A stretch of DNA of 54,208 nt from Clostridia bacterium (GTDB lineage Bacteria > Bacillota > Clostridia > Lachnospirales > Lachnospiraceae): assembly GCA_026000945.1 (NCBI GenBank), contig BNZI01000007.1, forward strand, positions 1-54,208, given 5' to 3'. The notes beneath the pieces were generated by a model. The model was not told the origin of the DNA and made no database searches. It saw only the letters and a program-made list of their open reading frames with translations. Shown here piece by piece: positions 26,206 through 34,489 of the stretch (the stretch's first letter is position 1; every line of letters begins with the position of its first letter). A program made the translations under genes and the position numbers.

Positions 26206-26282
26206 ACGAATATGTATTAAAGTGCAAAAGAAGATAAAATTCTGTTAAACGTGAGAAAATGGACTTGTGTGCCTTACGATTT

Positions 26283-26630
26283 ATAGCATAATAAATAAAA
26301 AACGTTTATTATACCGTTTATGCACACGATTGCGTAAAGAATTTGCTCACATATGTTCGCTGCAATCGGCGCTACCATGACTGACTTCGCCGTCATGGTA
26401 TAATAAATAAAAAACGTTTATTATACCGTTTATGCACACGATTGCGTAAAGAATTTGCTCACATATGTTCGCTGCAATCGGCGCTACCATGACTGACTTC
26501 GCCGTCATGGTATAATAAGCATAAAAAACTTATTATACCGTTTATGCACACAATTTGATTAGGAAGATGATGTGCCAAGCACATTCAAATTGGTGCGACC
26601 ATGATCTACTTCATAATCATGGTATAATAA
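26283..26630. repeat. Family 3 structured repeat array (three units)
   Basis: Three units with spacing of about 112 and 115 bp: two near-identical type B units, then one type A unit. In type B the first arm is CGATTGC/GCAATCG and the second CCATGAC/GTCATGG. In type A these are CAATTTGA/TCAAATTG and CCATGAT/ATCATGG. All are bounded by TTATTATACC and GGTATAATAA. The array fills the rmlD-glmM gap together with the next element; no gene is present. Confidence 0.85.
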
Positions 26631-26697
26631 AAGAGGTAAATGGTGGCTAACAATTTGAAAAATTATGCAGTAGCAAACGCATAAACGACTGTAATAC

Positions 26698-26792
26698 TGT
26701 GAGTTCATGGATTAGCCTATGGAGGGTTCTTGCGTTGATTACTTAATGAAGTAGGAATTGAACATCAGATTTGAGTAAATTTTAAGTAACGA
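26698..26792 (+). repeat. Conserved leader/IS605-like element, copy B
   Basis: The element contains TGTGAGTTCATGGATTAG, CCTATGGAGGGTTCTTGCG, TTAATGAAGTAGGAATTG and AACATCAGATTTGAGTAA, then TTTTAAGTAAC. It lies about 90 bp upstream of glmM in the same direction. It matches copy C (31,724) almost block for block. Confidence 0.6.
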
Positions 26793-26880
26793 TAGACTAC
26801 TTGCATGATTTCCTAAGTGTGGTATTTGCTTTGCTTTTTACGAATAGGGATAGAAAGAAAATGACGTAGAAAGGAATAAA

Positions 26881-28224
26881 ATGGGGAAATATTTTGGTAC
26901 AGACGGCTTTAGAGGACAAGCAAATGTAGATTTGACAGTTGACCATGCTTTTTTAATCGGTCGCTTTTTGGGTTGGTATTATCGTAAGGAAAAAGAAGTG
27001 GTTCGTGCAGTGATTGGAAAAGATACACGCCGAAGCAGTTATATGTTTGAATATGCTTTGGCAGCAGGACTTACGGCTTCAGCAGCTGATGTTTATTTAT
27101 TACATGTGACAACTACACCAAGTGTGTCTTACATAGTACGAACAGAAGAATATGATTTTGGTATTATGATTTCTGCGAGTCATAACTCTTATGAAGATAA
27201 TGGAATTAAAATCATTAATGGCAAGGGAGAAAAACTAGAAGAAGAAATTATTTTAAAAATAGAAGAATATTTAGAGGGAAAAGGACAGGACATTCCTTTG
27301 GCACAAGGAGAAAAGATAGGAAGAACTGTAGATTTTTCTGCGGGTCGAAACCGTTATATTGGGTATTTAATTTCTTTAGCGACACGTTCCTTTAAAGGGA
27401 AAATAGTTGCTTTGGATTGTGCCAATGGAAGTGCTTTTGCCATCGCTAAAAATGTGTTTGATGCGCTAGGAGCGACAACTCATGCAATTTGCTGTGAACC
27501 AAATGGACTCAATATTAATTTGAATTGTGGTTCAACCTATATTGAAAAATTACAGCAATATGTAAAAGAAATTGGGGCAGATGTAGGTTTTGCCTATGAC
27601 GGAGATGCTGATCGATGCATTGCTGTGGATGAATACGGAAATGTTGTAGATGGAGATCAAATTTTGTATGTGTGTGCTTGCTATTTTCAAGAACAAAATA
27701 TGCTTTGGGATAGTACGGTAGTTACGACTATCATGTCTAATTTAGGTTTATATCATGCTTTTGATCAATTGGGCATACGTTACGAAAAAACAAATGTCGG
27801 TGATAAGTATGTTTATGAGGCGATGTCAAAATCAAGGTACAGCTTGGGTGGAGAGCAATCAGGACATGTTATTTTTTCTAAACATGCTACTACAGGAGAT
27901 GGTATTTTGACATCTTTAAAAATCATGGAGGTGATCTTAGAGAAAAAGATGACTTTATCCGAGTTGACAAAGCCGTTGAAGATTTATCCGCAAAGGTTAA
28001 AGAATGTGAAAGTAAAAGATAAGTATCTTGTTGAAAAAGATCAAGAGGTAAAGCAGGCAGTAGTACAAATAGAAGAAGAATTAGGTAAAGAAGGAAGAAT
28101 TCTCTTAAGATCCAGCGGAACAGAGCCTCTCATTCGCATTATGGTGGAAGCTTCCACAGAAGAAATTTGTGAACAGCACATTGAACGAATTTATCAAATT
28201 TTGCAGAAGAAAAACTATATTTGA
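26881..28224 (+). CDS. glmM: Phosphoglucosamine mutase
   Basis: The enzyme interconverts glucosamine-6-phosphate and glucosamine-1-phosphate on the way to UDP-GlcNAc and peptidoglycan. The start KYFGTDGFRGQAN is typical of GlmM. The phosphoserine loop is MISASHNSYEDNGIK, the metal-binding loop YDGDADRCIAVD, the sugar-binding loop GGEQSGHVIF and the phosphate loop RSSGTEPLIRIM. The 447-residue length is standard. AGAAAGGA precedes the ATG. A phosphomannomutase activity is less likely, given the start motif. Confidence 0.95.
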   Translation: MGKYFGTDGFRGQANVDLTVDHAFLIGRFLGWYYRKEKEVVRAVIGKDTRRSSYMFEYALAAGLTASAADVYLLHVTTTPSVSYIVRTEEYDFGIMISASHNSYEDNGIKIINGKGEKLEEEIILKIEEYLEGKGQDIPLAQGEKIGRTVDFSAGRNRYIGYLISLATRSFKGKIVALDCANGSAFAIAKNVFDALGATTHAICCEPNGLNINLNCGSTYIEKLQQYVKEIGADVGFAYDGDADRCIAVDEYGNVVDGDQILYVCACYFQEQNMLWDSTVVTTIMSNLGLYHAFDQLGIRYEKTNVGDKYVYEAMSKSRYSLGGEQSGHVIFSKHATTGDGILTSLKIMEVILEKKMTLSELTKPLKIYPQRLKNVKVKDKYLVEKDQEVKQAVVQIEEELGKEGRILLRSSGTEPLIRIMVEASTEEICEQHIERIYQILQKKNYI

Positions 28225-28226
28225 TC

Positions 28227-28348
28227 TAGGGTGTGTTCATATTACCTGCACTGCCTAGATTTTGAGTAGATTGTGAGATACTAAACAAGTTTTACCAGAA
28301 TAAAATCTACCAAAAGATAGACGTCCTCTAGTAGTGTGAACTGTCCTA
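28227..28348. repeat. Family 2 MITE-like element, 122 bp
   Basis: The ends are TAGGGTGTGTTCATATTA and, reverse-complemented, TAGGACAGTTCACACTA. The inner part ATAAAATCTACCAAAAGATA followed by GACGTCCTCTAG matches the 235-396 copy. It starts immediately at the glmM stop codon. Confidence 0.6.
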
Positions 28349-28368
28349 TTTGGATCAGTGGACTTTAC

Positions 28369-28408
28369 AGGCTTAGTGTTGTTTTTTACTAAAGACAAAA
28401 CTAAGCCT
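28369..28408. terminator. Hairpin downstream of glmM
   Basis: AGGCTTAGTGTTGT pairs with ACAAAACTAAGCCT (13 of 14 positions) around a 12-nt loop. No T-run follows, so its termination efficiency is uncertain. It separates glmM from the hydrolase gene. Confidence 0.5.
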
Positions 28409-28472
28409 GTTCATCTAAAATGTAATTGATGGTATTGACGGCAAATATGCTTTTAAGTATACAGGTGAAATA

Positions 28473-29417
28473 ATGGAAAAAGAAAAACAGAATAAGAAAA
28501 AAAATCCTCTTGTCTTAATTGCTCTATTAGTTTTCGTAATTGTATGGAGAGCTTTCACAGGGCAAGAAATCCCACTGCCAGCTGGTTTGGATTTAGGGAA
28601 TTTATGGGGAAACTCTTATTCAGATGAACTTGAGGTATACTATTTGGATGTGGGACAAGGAGATTGCACAATTATTCGTTTTCAAGATCAAGCGATGATA
28701 ATTGATGCAGGAAATAACGATCAAGAAGAAAATGTGGTTTCGTATTTAAATTATTTAAAAATTCGCAATTTAACATATATCATTGGAACACATCCAGATG
28801 CTGATCATGTCGGTGGTTTAGATGCAGTAATTAAAAATTTTACTGTAGAAAATATTTTCATGCCACACGAAAACAGAAAAACAAAAACTTATCAAGATGT
28901 ACTGACTGCAATGAAGAAGAAAAAATATACGAGCACCTTACCTAAGGTGGGTTCTCAGTATTCTTTAGGTTCTGCTATATTTACCGTGATTCATCCAGGA
29001 AAAGAGTATGAAGCATCTAATAATAATTCGCTTTCTATTTTGTTGGAATATGGGGAAAATCGCTTTTTATTTTCTGGAGATGCTGAATTTGAAGCTGAAG
29101 CTGATATGTTAAATAGTGGGCTTTCTTTAAAAGCAGATGTATATAAAGCAGGGCATCACGGCAGTAAAACTTCTACTTCTAAAAAGTTTTTTTCTGCTAT
29201 TAATCCTACCTATGTTGTGATTAGCTGTGCGAAAGACAATCCTTATGGTCATCCTCACGCAAAAACATTGAATACATTAAGAGGGGCAAAAATACAGCTG
29301 TACCGAACAGATGAACAAGGTACAATTGTAGCATTCTCCAATGGAAAAACAATTCGTTTTAACACTTCTGCCGGAAATAATTTCACACCGGGCGAACCAA
29401 AGAACTCTGCACCTTAG
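28473..29417 (+). CDS. ComEC/Rec2-like metallo-beta-lactamase-fold hydrolase
   Basis: The 314-residue protein has a single N-terminal membrane segment (LVLIALLVFVIVWRAF) and an external hydrolase domain. VYYLDVGQGDCTII, the metal-binding GTHPDADHVGG, FSGDAEFEAE and KAGHHGSKTST match the C-terminal nuclease-like domain of ComEC. The multi-pass channel part of ComEC is absent. Such stand-alone proteins are common in Clostridia and may act on nucleic acids or other phosphodiesters outside the membrane. AGGTGAAATA precedes the ATG. The DeoR gene follows after 85 nt. Confidence 0.85.
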   Translation: MEKEKQNKKKNPLVLIALLVFVIVWRAFTGQEIPLPAGLDLGNLWGNSYSDELEVYYLDVGQGDCTIIRFQDQAMIIDAGNNDQEENVVSYLNYLKIRNLTYIIGTHPDADHVGGLDAVIKNFTVENIFMPHENRKTKTYQDVLTAMKKKKYTSTLPKVGSQYSLGSAIFTVIHPGKEYEASNNNSLSILLEYGENRFLFSGDAEFEAEADMLNSGLSLKADVYKAGHHGSKTSTSKKFFSAINPTYVVISCAKDNPYGHPHAKTLNTLRGAKIQLYRTDEQGTIVAFSNGKTIRFNTSAGNNFTPGEPKNSAP

Positions 29418-29502
29418 ATTGATATTTTTAGTCTTCTGGGAGAAACTAAAGGTTAATGGTTTTAACGGATCATACCATTTCGCAGTTTTGGGAGGGGACA
29501 TT

Positions 29503-30306
29503 GTGACAAAGAGACAAACACAAATTTTACAGGTGGTGCAGGAGCAGAAAAAAATAGAGGTTACTTTATTGTCTGAAATGTTAGAAGTTTCTCAAGTAAC
29601 TATACGTAAAGATTTAGATATTTTAGAAGAAAAAGGATTGCTTGCGCGTGAACATGGTTATGCCGTTTTAAAGGAAAGAGATGACTTGGGGAATCGTTTG
29701 GCATTGCATTACCGTAAAAAATTAGGGATTGCCAAGTTAGCTAGTGATATGATTGACAATGGTGAAGTAATTATGATGGAGTCTGGTTCTACTTGCGCAT
29801 TATTGGCAGAACAATTGGCTTTATATAAAAAAGATGTAACGATTATCACAAATTCGGTATTTATTGTTTCACATATTCGAGAAAATATGATGGGTAAAGT
29901 GATCTTATTAGGAGGGGAATATCAAAAAGAATCACAGGTTATGGTTGGGCCTTTAGTACGCAAATGTGCAAGGGAATTTTATGTAGATAAATTTTTCATG
30001 GGAACAGATGGGCTCATGCCTGAAATTGGATTTACTTGCCAAGATATGATCAGGGCAGAAACGATGAAACAAATGGCGGAATCGGCAAAACAGTCTATTA
30101 TCATAACAGATTCTAGCAAATTTGAAAAGAGAGGTGTAGTGCTTCAAGCTCGTTTTGAATGTATTCGAAAAGTCTTTACAGATGAGGATATTTCAGATAT
30201 AGCGAAGGAAAATTTGCGTGAACATCATATTTCTCTTCATACCGTTTTAGGGAGTATGACTACGGAGTGTGCATCTCCTAAAAAAGAAAATACAAACTTA
30301 AACTAG
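29503..30306 (+). CDS. DeoR-family transcriptional regulator
   Basis: The N-terminal helix-turn-helix (residues ~5-60) has LSEMLEVSQVTIRKDLDILE. The sugar-phosphate-sensing C-terminal domain follows, with the DeoRC motifs MMESGSTCALLAEQL, VTIITNSVFI and FMGTDGLMPEIGFTC. I choose GTG 29503 with GGGAGGGGA upstream; an in-frame ORF extends 54 codons further 5' but overlaps the hydrolase gene. The 267-residue length fits. Targets are unknown and no PTS or sugar operon adjoins it. Confidence 0.9.
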   Translation: MTKRQTQILQVVQEQKKIEVTLLSEMLEVSQVTIRKDLDILEEKGLLAREHGYAVLKERDDLGNRLALHYRKKLGIAKLASDMIDNGEVIMMESGSTCALLAEQLALYKKDVTIITNSVFIVSHIRENMMGKVILLGGEYQKESQVMVGPLVRKCAREFYVDKFFMGTDGLMPEIGFTCQDMIRAETMKQMAESAKQSIIITDSSKFEKRGVVLQARFECIRKVFTDEDISDIAKENLREHHISLHTVLGSMTTECASPKKENTNLN

Positions 30307-30373
30307 GAAATTTTAAGCTCCTTATTGAAATTTTTACTATACAAGTACTGATTTTTTTTGTAAACTAATAGAT

Positions 30374-31210
30374 ATGGAAAAAAAGTTAGAACAAATTCAT
30401 CAAGCCAACTTATGTATTTTAAAAGAAATTCACCGTATCTGTCAAAAGTATAAAATCTCTTATAGTTTAGATTCAGGCACTTTATTAGGGGCTATTCGTC
30501 ATCAGGGTTTTATTCCATGGGATGATGATGCGGATGTGGTTTTTTTACGCAAGGATTATGAACGCTTTTTGAGTGTGGCAAAAAAAGAGCTTTCGGGAAA
30601 GTTTGAATTGCTTTTACCTAAAGATTTACAAGAAGGAGAAGTCTTTTATGATTTCACACCAAGAATTTTAAATAAAGAAAGTAAAATACAAGCAAACAAT
30701 GAGGAAATGCAATATTACGGCGGAAAAATGAATCATTTATGGGTAGATCTTTTTGTGTTAGATAGAATTTCAGACAAACCGTTTCTTCGTTGGATGAGGA
30801 TTATACAGTTAAAAATCGTTTATGCTCTGGCGATGGGGCATCGTTATCAAATGGAATGGAATAAATATCCATCAATAATAAAGATAGGCGTTTGGATTTT
30901 ATCTAATATAGGGAAAAAAATTTCGATGAAAAAAATCTATGCAGTATGGGATGTCTTATCGAAAAAAGACGCTCATCAAGCAAACAATAGGTTGTATTAC
31001 AGTAATTATCAACCAGATTATCTACCCGTATACTTGGCAGAATCATGGTGTTCTCATATAATAGAAAAAAAATTTGAATCAGAAAATTTTCTGGTTTTTC
31101 AAGGGTATCAACACATACTAAAGAATGTTTATGGGGATTATCACTGTTTGCCGCCTCTTAAGAAAAGAATGCCAACGCATGTTAATCTGCAAGAATTTAA
31201 ATTAAATTAA
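30374..31210 (+). CDS. licD: LicD-family phosphotransferase
   Basis: LicD proteins add phosphocholine or similar groups to surface glycans and belong to the nucleotidyltransferase fold. The motif block YSLDSGTLLGAIRHQGF followed by IPWDDDADVVFLRKDYERF is characteristic. The 278-residue length is typical. The ATG has no ribosome site; the upstream sequence is a T-run followed by GTAAACTAATAGAT. It ends the envelope-sugar gene run that includes rmlABD and glmM. The acceptor and the transferred group are unknown. Confidence 0.88.
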   Translation: MEKKLEQIHQANLCILKEIHRICQKYKISYSLDSGTLLGAIRHQGFIPWDDDADVVFLRKDYERFLSVAKKELSGKFELLLPKDLQEGEVFYDFTPRILNKESKIQANNEEMQYYGGKMNHLWVDLFVLDRISDKPFLRWMRIIQLKIVYALAMGHRYQMEWNKYPSIIKIGVWILSNIGKKISMKKIYAVWDVLSKKDAHQANNRLYYSNYQPDYLPVYLAESWCSHIIEKKFESENFLVFQGYQHILKNVYGDYHCLPPLKKRMPTHVNLQEFKLN

Positions 31211-31230
31211 ATAAAAAGATGGATGACTTT

Positions 31231-31297
31231 TTAGGACGTATTTACACTACTGTGAGGCGTCTATCTCTTGGTGGATTTTGTACTGGTCTGTGTTTTA
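31231..31297. repeat. Family 2 fragment, inverted
   Basis: The reverse complement contains ACCAGTACAAAATCCACC, AAGAGATAGACGCC and AGTGTAAATACGTCC, matching the right half of the 235-396 element. It abuts the family 1 element at 31,298. The whole gap 31,211-31,868 has no supported gene. Confidence 0.55.
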
Positions 31298-31463
31298 GAG
31301 CTTGTTCAGTACTCGCTTGCAGGAGAATATTGATCTCTTTTCCGATGATTTGAAGGGCGACAGAATGCCCGCCCCTACTAGTAGTTCTGTCTTTCTCTTC
31401 GTGCAGGAGAAAAAGAAAAACGATACACAACATTTTTTTGTTCGAAAAATACTGAACAAACTC
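31298..31463. mobile_element. Family 1 MITE, 166 bp
   Basis: The left end GAGCTTGTTCAGTACTCG and the reverse complement of the right end, GAGTTTGTTCAGTATTTTTC, are inverted repeats. The inner ACTCGCTTGCAGGAGAATAT matches the fragments at 448 and 16,234. A hairpin of ACAGAATG- and TAGTTCTGT-type arms lies inside. A small ORF running through it has no homology signal and is not accepted. Confidence 0.65.
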
Positions 31464-31723
31464 TTTATTTTCTTGAAATACGCACTGTATGTTTGCAAAA
31501 TTTGTCTTGTGCGGTGGAAAATCTATTCAAAATCTGGGTATTTCGGGTGGTGTGGAGGTTCTAGTAAGTTGCTGTTAGAACAAACTGAAAGGATATCAGC
31601 AGGTAATTTGAAACGACTACTTGTCGATTGAAGCAATTGGAGATAAATTGCTTTTTCGATTATTAAAGTGAAGGTATTCATTAAAAAACTACTTGGTAGT
31701 AAGTATATAAATGATATACTACG

Positions 31724-31850
31724 CCGTGAGTTATACGGTAGTCAGTCTATAGAAAGTTCGAGAGTTCTTGCGTTGGTCACTCAATGAAGCAGGAATTAAA
31801 CATCAGATTTGTTTAAAGATGACGAATTTGAGTAAGTTTTAAGTAATGGT
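31724..31850 (+). repeat. Conserved leader/IS605-like element, copy C
   Basis: The blocks are CGTGAGTTATACGGTAGTCA, CGAGAGTTCTTGCGTTGGTC, ACTCAATGAAGCAGGAATTA and AACATCAGATTTG. After a 22-bp insertion come GAATTTGAGTAAGTTTTAAG and TAATGG. It ends 18 bp before the tex start codon, in the same direction as tex. Confidence 0.6.
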
Positions 31851-31868
31851 TAAGGGAGAGTAGCATTG

Positions 31869-34028
31869 ATGGAGATTGCGCAGGTACTGGCGAATGAATT
31901 AGAAATTTCTGAAAAACAAGTAAAAGCAACTATCGCCTTAATTGATGAAGGAAATACCATTCCCTTTATTGCTCGTTATCGGAAAGAGGCCACTGGTTCG
32001 TTGGATGATGAACTATTAAGAAAGTTTGATGAACGCTTACGTTATTTACGTAACTTAGAAGAAAAAAAAACCCAAGTACTGCATATGATTAAAGAGCAAG
32101 GGAAATTGACAATAGAATTGGAGCAGGCAATTTGGAAGGCAGTCAGTTTAGTTCAGGTAGAAGATTTATATCGTCCTTTCCGTCCGAAAAAACGGACAAG
32201 AGCGACGATTGCAAAAGAAAAAGGATTGGAGCCTTTAGCGGAAATACTTTGGCAGCAGGAAGATATGTCTTTGCAAGATATAGAGAAATTGGCAAGTGCA
32301 TATTTATCTATAGATCAGGAATTGAATACTGTGCAGGATGTACTGCAAGGAGCAAAGGATATTTTGGCAGAGAAAATTTCTGATGAAGCAGAGTACAGGG
32401 AATACATCCGTAAATATACTTATGAACAAGCTTTGCTTTGTGCTAAAGCAAAAGATCCAGACAAAGAGTCGGTGTATGAGATGTATTATGCTTATCAAGA
32501 GTTGCTAAAAAAAATACCTTCACATCGTATATTGGCATTGAATCGGGGAGAGAAAGAAAAATTTTTAACTGTATACTTAGAATTAGAAGAAGAAGGAATT
32601 ATTACTTATTTATTGCAAAGAATCATCAAAAAAGAAACGTTGAAAAAAAATAACGAGTTAAAGAATATCCTAGAAGAAGCTTTAATTGATAGTTACCGGA
32701 GACTGATTGCCCCATCTATTGAAAGAGAAATCCGTAACACTTTGACAGAACAGGCAGAAAACGGAGCCATTGGAGTCTTTGGAAAAAATCTTATGCAATT
32801 ACTGATGCAGCCGCCGATTACGGGAAATGTTGTATTAGGTTGGGATCCTGCATTCCGTACAGGTTGTAAGTTGGCTGTGGTAGATGAAATTGGAAAAGTT
32901 TTAGATACTGTAGTGATTTATCCTACTGCTCCGCAGAACAAGGTAAAGGAATCTAAAAAAATACTTTTGGATTTGATTCAAAAGCATCAAGTGAGTTTAA
33001 TTGCTTTGGGTAATGGCACAGCGAGCAGGGAATCTGAACAGATTATTGTAGAATGCTTAAAAGATATTCCGAAAACTGTGCAGTATGTAGTGGTAAATGA
33101 AGCGGGAGCTTCTGTATATTCTGCTAGTGCTTTAGCAACAGAAGAGTTTCCCAATTTTGATGTAGGACAAAGGAGTGCTATATCAATTGCCAGACGATTA
33201 CAAGATCCTTTGGCAGAATTAGTGAAAATTGATTCAAAATCGATTGGAGTGGGGCAATATCAACATGATATGAATCAAAAAAAATTAGGAGAAGCTTTAG
33301 ATCAAATTGTGGAAGAGTGCGTAAATAAAGTAGGCGTAGATGTAAACACAGCCTCTGTTGCTTTATTATCTTATGCAGCAGGTATTACAAAAACGATAGC
33401 AAAAAATATTGTGAATTACCGAGAGGAAAACGGAGCATTTCAAGAGCGGAAGCAATTACTCAAAGTGGCGAAATTAGGGCCTAAATCTTTTGAACAATGT
33501 GCCGGATTTTTACGTATTCGTTCGGGTAAGAAACCTTTGGATGCTACTGCGGTACATCCGGAGAGTTATTCTTCGGTAGAAAAGCTTTTGGAGCGTTTAT
33601 CTTATTCTGTAGAGGAAATTTCACAGGGTGGTTTAAAAGGGTTATCAGCTAAAATTACGGACTATGAAACTATGGCGAAGGAGTTAGCATTAGGTGAAAT
33701 TACATTAAGAGATATTGTGAAAGAGTTAGAAAAACCGGGAAGAGATCCTAGGGAAGAAATGCCAAAGCCAATTTTGCGAGAAGATATTTTAGAAATTAAA
33801 GATTTGAGTCCTGGATTAATACTAAAAGGCACTGTGCGCAATGTGATTGATTTTGGAGCTTTTGTGGATATTGGAGTCCATCAGGATGGACTAGTTCATA
33901 TTTCTGAAATGACACAAAAGTATATTAAGCATCCTTTAGAAGTGGTTAGTGTAGGGGATGTGGTAGAAGTAACAGTTTTGAGTGTGGACATTCCAAAAAA
34001 AAGAATTCAGTTAAGTATGAAAAGGTAA
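31869..34028 (+). CDS. tex: Tex family RNA-binding protein
   Basis: Tex is a conserved cytosolic protein linked to transcription, with an N-terminal helical part, a YqgF/RNase H-like domain, HhH motifs and a C-terminal S1 domain. The N-terminus has TIPFIARYRKEATGSLDDE. VLGWDPAFRTGCKLAVVDEI begins the YqgF-like domain, VGVDVNTASVALLSYAAGI leads to the HhH region, and GTVRNVIDFGAFVDIGVHQD with GLVHISEM is the S1 domain. I choose ATG 31869, with GGGAGAG 8 nt upstream; TTG 31866 is possible. The 719-residue length is standard. tsaE follows after 2 nt. Confidence 0.96.
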   Translation: MEIAQVLANELEISEKQVKATIALIDEGNTIPFIARYRKEATGSLDDELLRKFDERLRYLRNLEEKKTQVLHMIKEQGKLTIELEQAIWKAVSLVQVEDLYRPFRPKKRTRATIAKEKGLEPLAEILWQQEDMSLQDIEKLASAYLSIDQELNTVQDVLQGAKDILAEKISDEAEYREYIRKYTYEQALLCAKAKDPDKESVYEMYYAYQELLKKIPSHRILALNRGEKEKFLTVYLELEEEGIITYLLQRIIKKETLKKNNELKNILEEALIDSYRRLIAPSIEREIRNTLTEQAENGAIGVFGKNLMQLLMQPPITGNVVLGWDPAFRTGCKLAVVDEIGKVLDTVVIYPTAPQNKVKESKKILLDLIQKHQVSLIALGNGTASRESEQIIVECLKDIPKTVQYVVVNEAGASVYSASALATEEFPNFDVGQRSAISIARRLQDPLAELVKIDSKSIGVGQYQHDMNQKKLGEALDQIVEECVNKVGVDVNTASVALLSYAAGITKTIAKNIVNYREENGAFQERKQLLKVAKLGPKSFEQCAGFLRIRSGKKPLDATAVHPESYSSVEKLLERLSYSVEEISQGGLKGLSAKITDYETMAKELALGEITLRDIVKELEKPGRDPREEMPKPILREDILEIKDLSPGLILKGTVRNVIDFGAFVDIGVHQDGLVHISEMTQKYIKHPLEVVSVGDVVEVTVLSVDIPKKRIQLSMKR

Positions 34029-34030
34029 AC

Positions 34031-34489
34031 ATGGTTAAGGAAAGTTATTCTTCGCAAGAAACATTGCTTTGGGCAAAAGAATTTGGAGAAAAAGCAAAAC
34101 AAGGAGAAATTTACTGTTTAACAGGTGATTTGGGAGTAGGAAAGACTTTGTTTTGTCAAGGTTTCATTCAAGGTTTAGGTGTGGAAGAAATTGTAAATAG
34201 TCCCACCTTTACGATTGTACAAGTTTATCAAGGGAAAAAATTTCCTGTTTTTCATTTTGATGTTTATCGTATACATTCAGATGAAGAAATGTTTGATTTA
34301 GGTTATGAAGAGTATTTTTTTGGTGAAGGAATCTGTTTAATTGAGTGGGCAGAACAGATTTTTGATGTTCTTCCGGATTCTTGTGTATGGATTTCCATAA
34401 ATAAAGAAGAATCAAAAGGCGATTTTTATCGAAAAATAACTATAGAAACGCACAGCGAAAAACGCAATCAGCGCAAAGGAGAAGAATGA
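34031..34489 (+). CDS. tsaE: tRNA t6A biosynthesis ATPase TsaE
   Basis: TsaE is the P-loop ATPase that works with TsaB and TsaD to form N6-threonylcarbamoyladenosine at position 37 of ANN-decoding tRNAs. The Walker A is GDLGVGKTLFCQGF, followed by NSPTFTIVQVY, FHFDVYRI and LIEWAEQI. The 152-residue length is normal. AAAAGG at the end of tex serves as its ribosome site. It overlaps tsaB by 4 nt (ATGA). Confidence 0.95.
   Translation: MVKESYSSQETLLWAKEFGEKAKQGEIYCLTGDLGVGKTLFCQGFIQGLGVEEIVNSPTFTIVQVYQGKKFPVFHFDVYRIHSDEEMFDLGYEEYFFGEGICLIEWAEQIFDVLPDSCVWISINKEESKGDFYRKITIETHSEKRNQRKGEE

Noticed and set aside
29341..29502. Longer start for the DeoR regulator
   Set aside because: It would overlap the ComEC-like gene by 77 nt, lacks a ribosome site, and adds residues without family similarity; GTG 29503 has GGGAGGGGA upstream.
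31302..31631. A 109-codon open frame between licD and tex
   Set aside because: It runs through the family 1 MITE, has no ribosome site and its translation shows no domain-like pattern.
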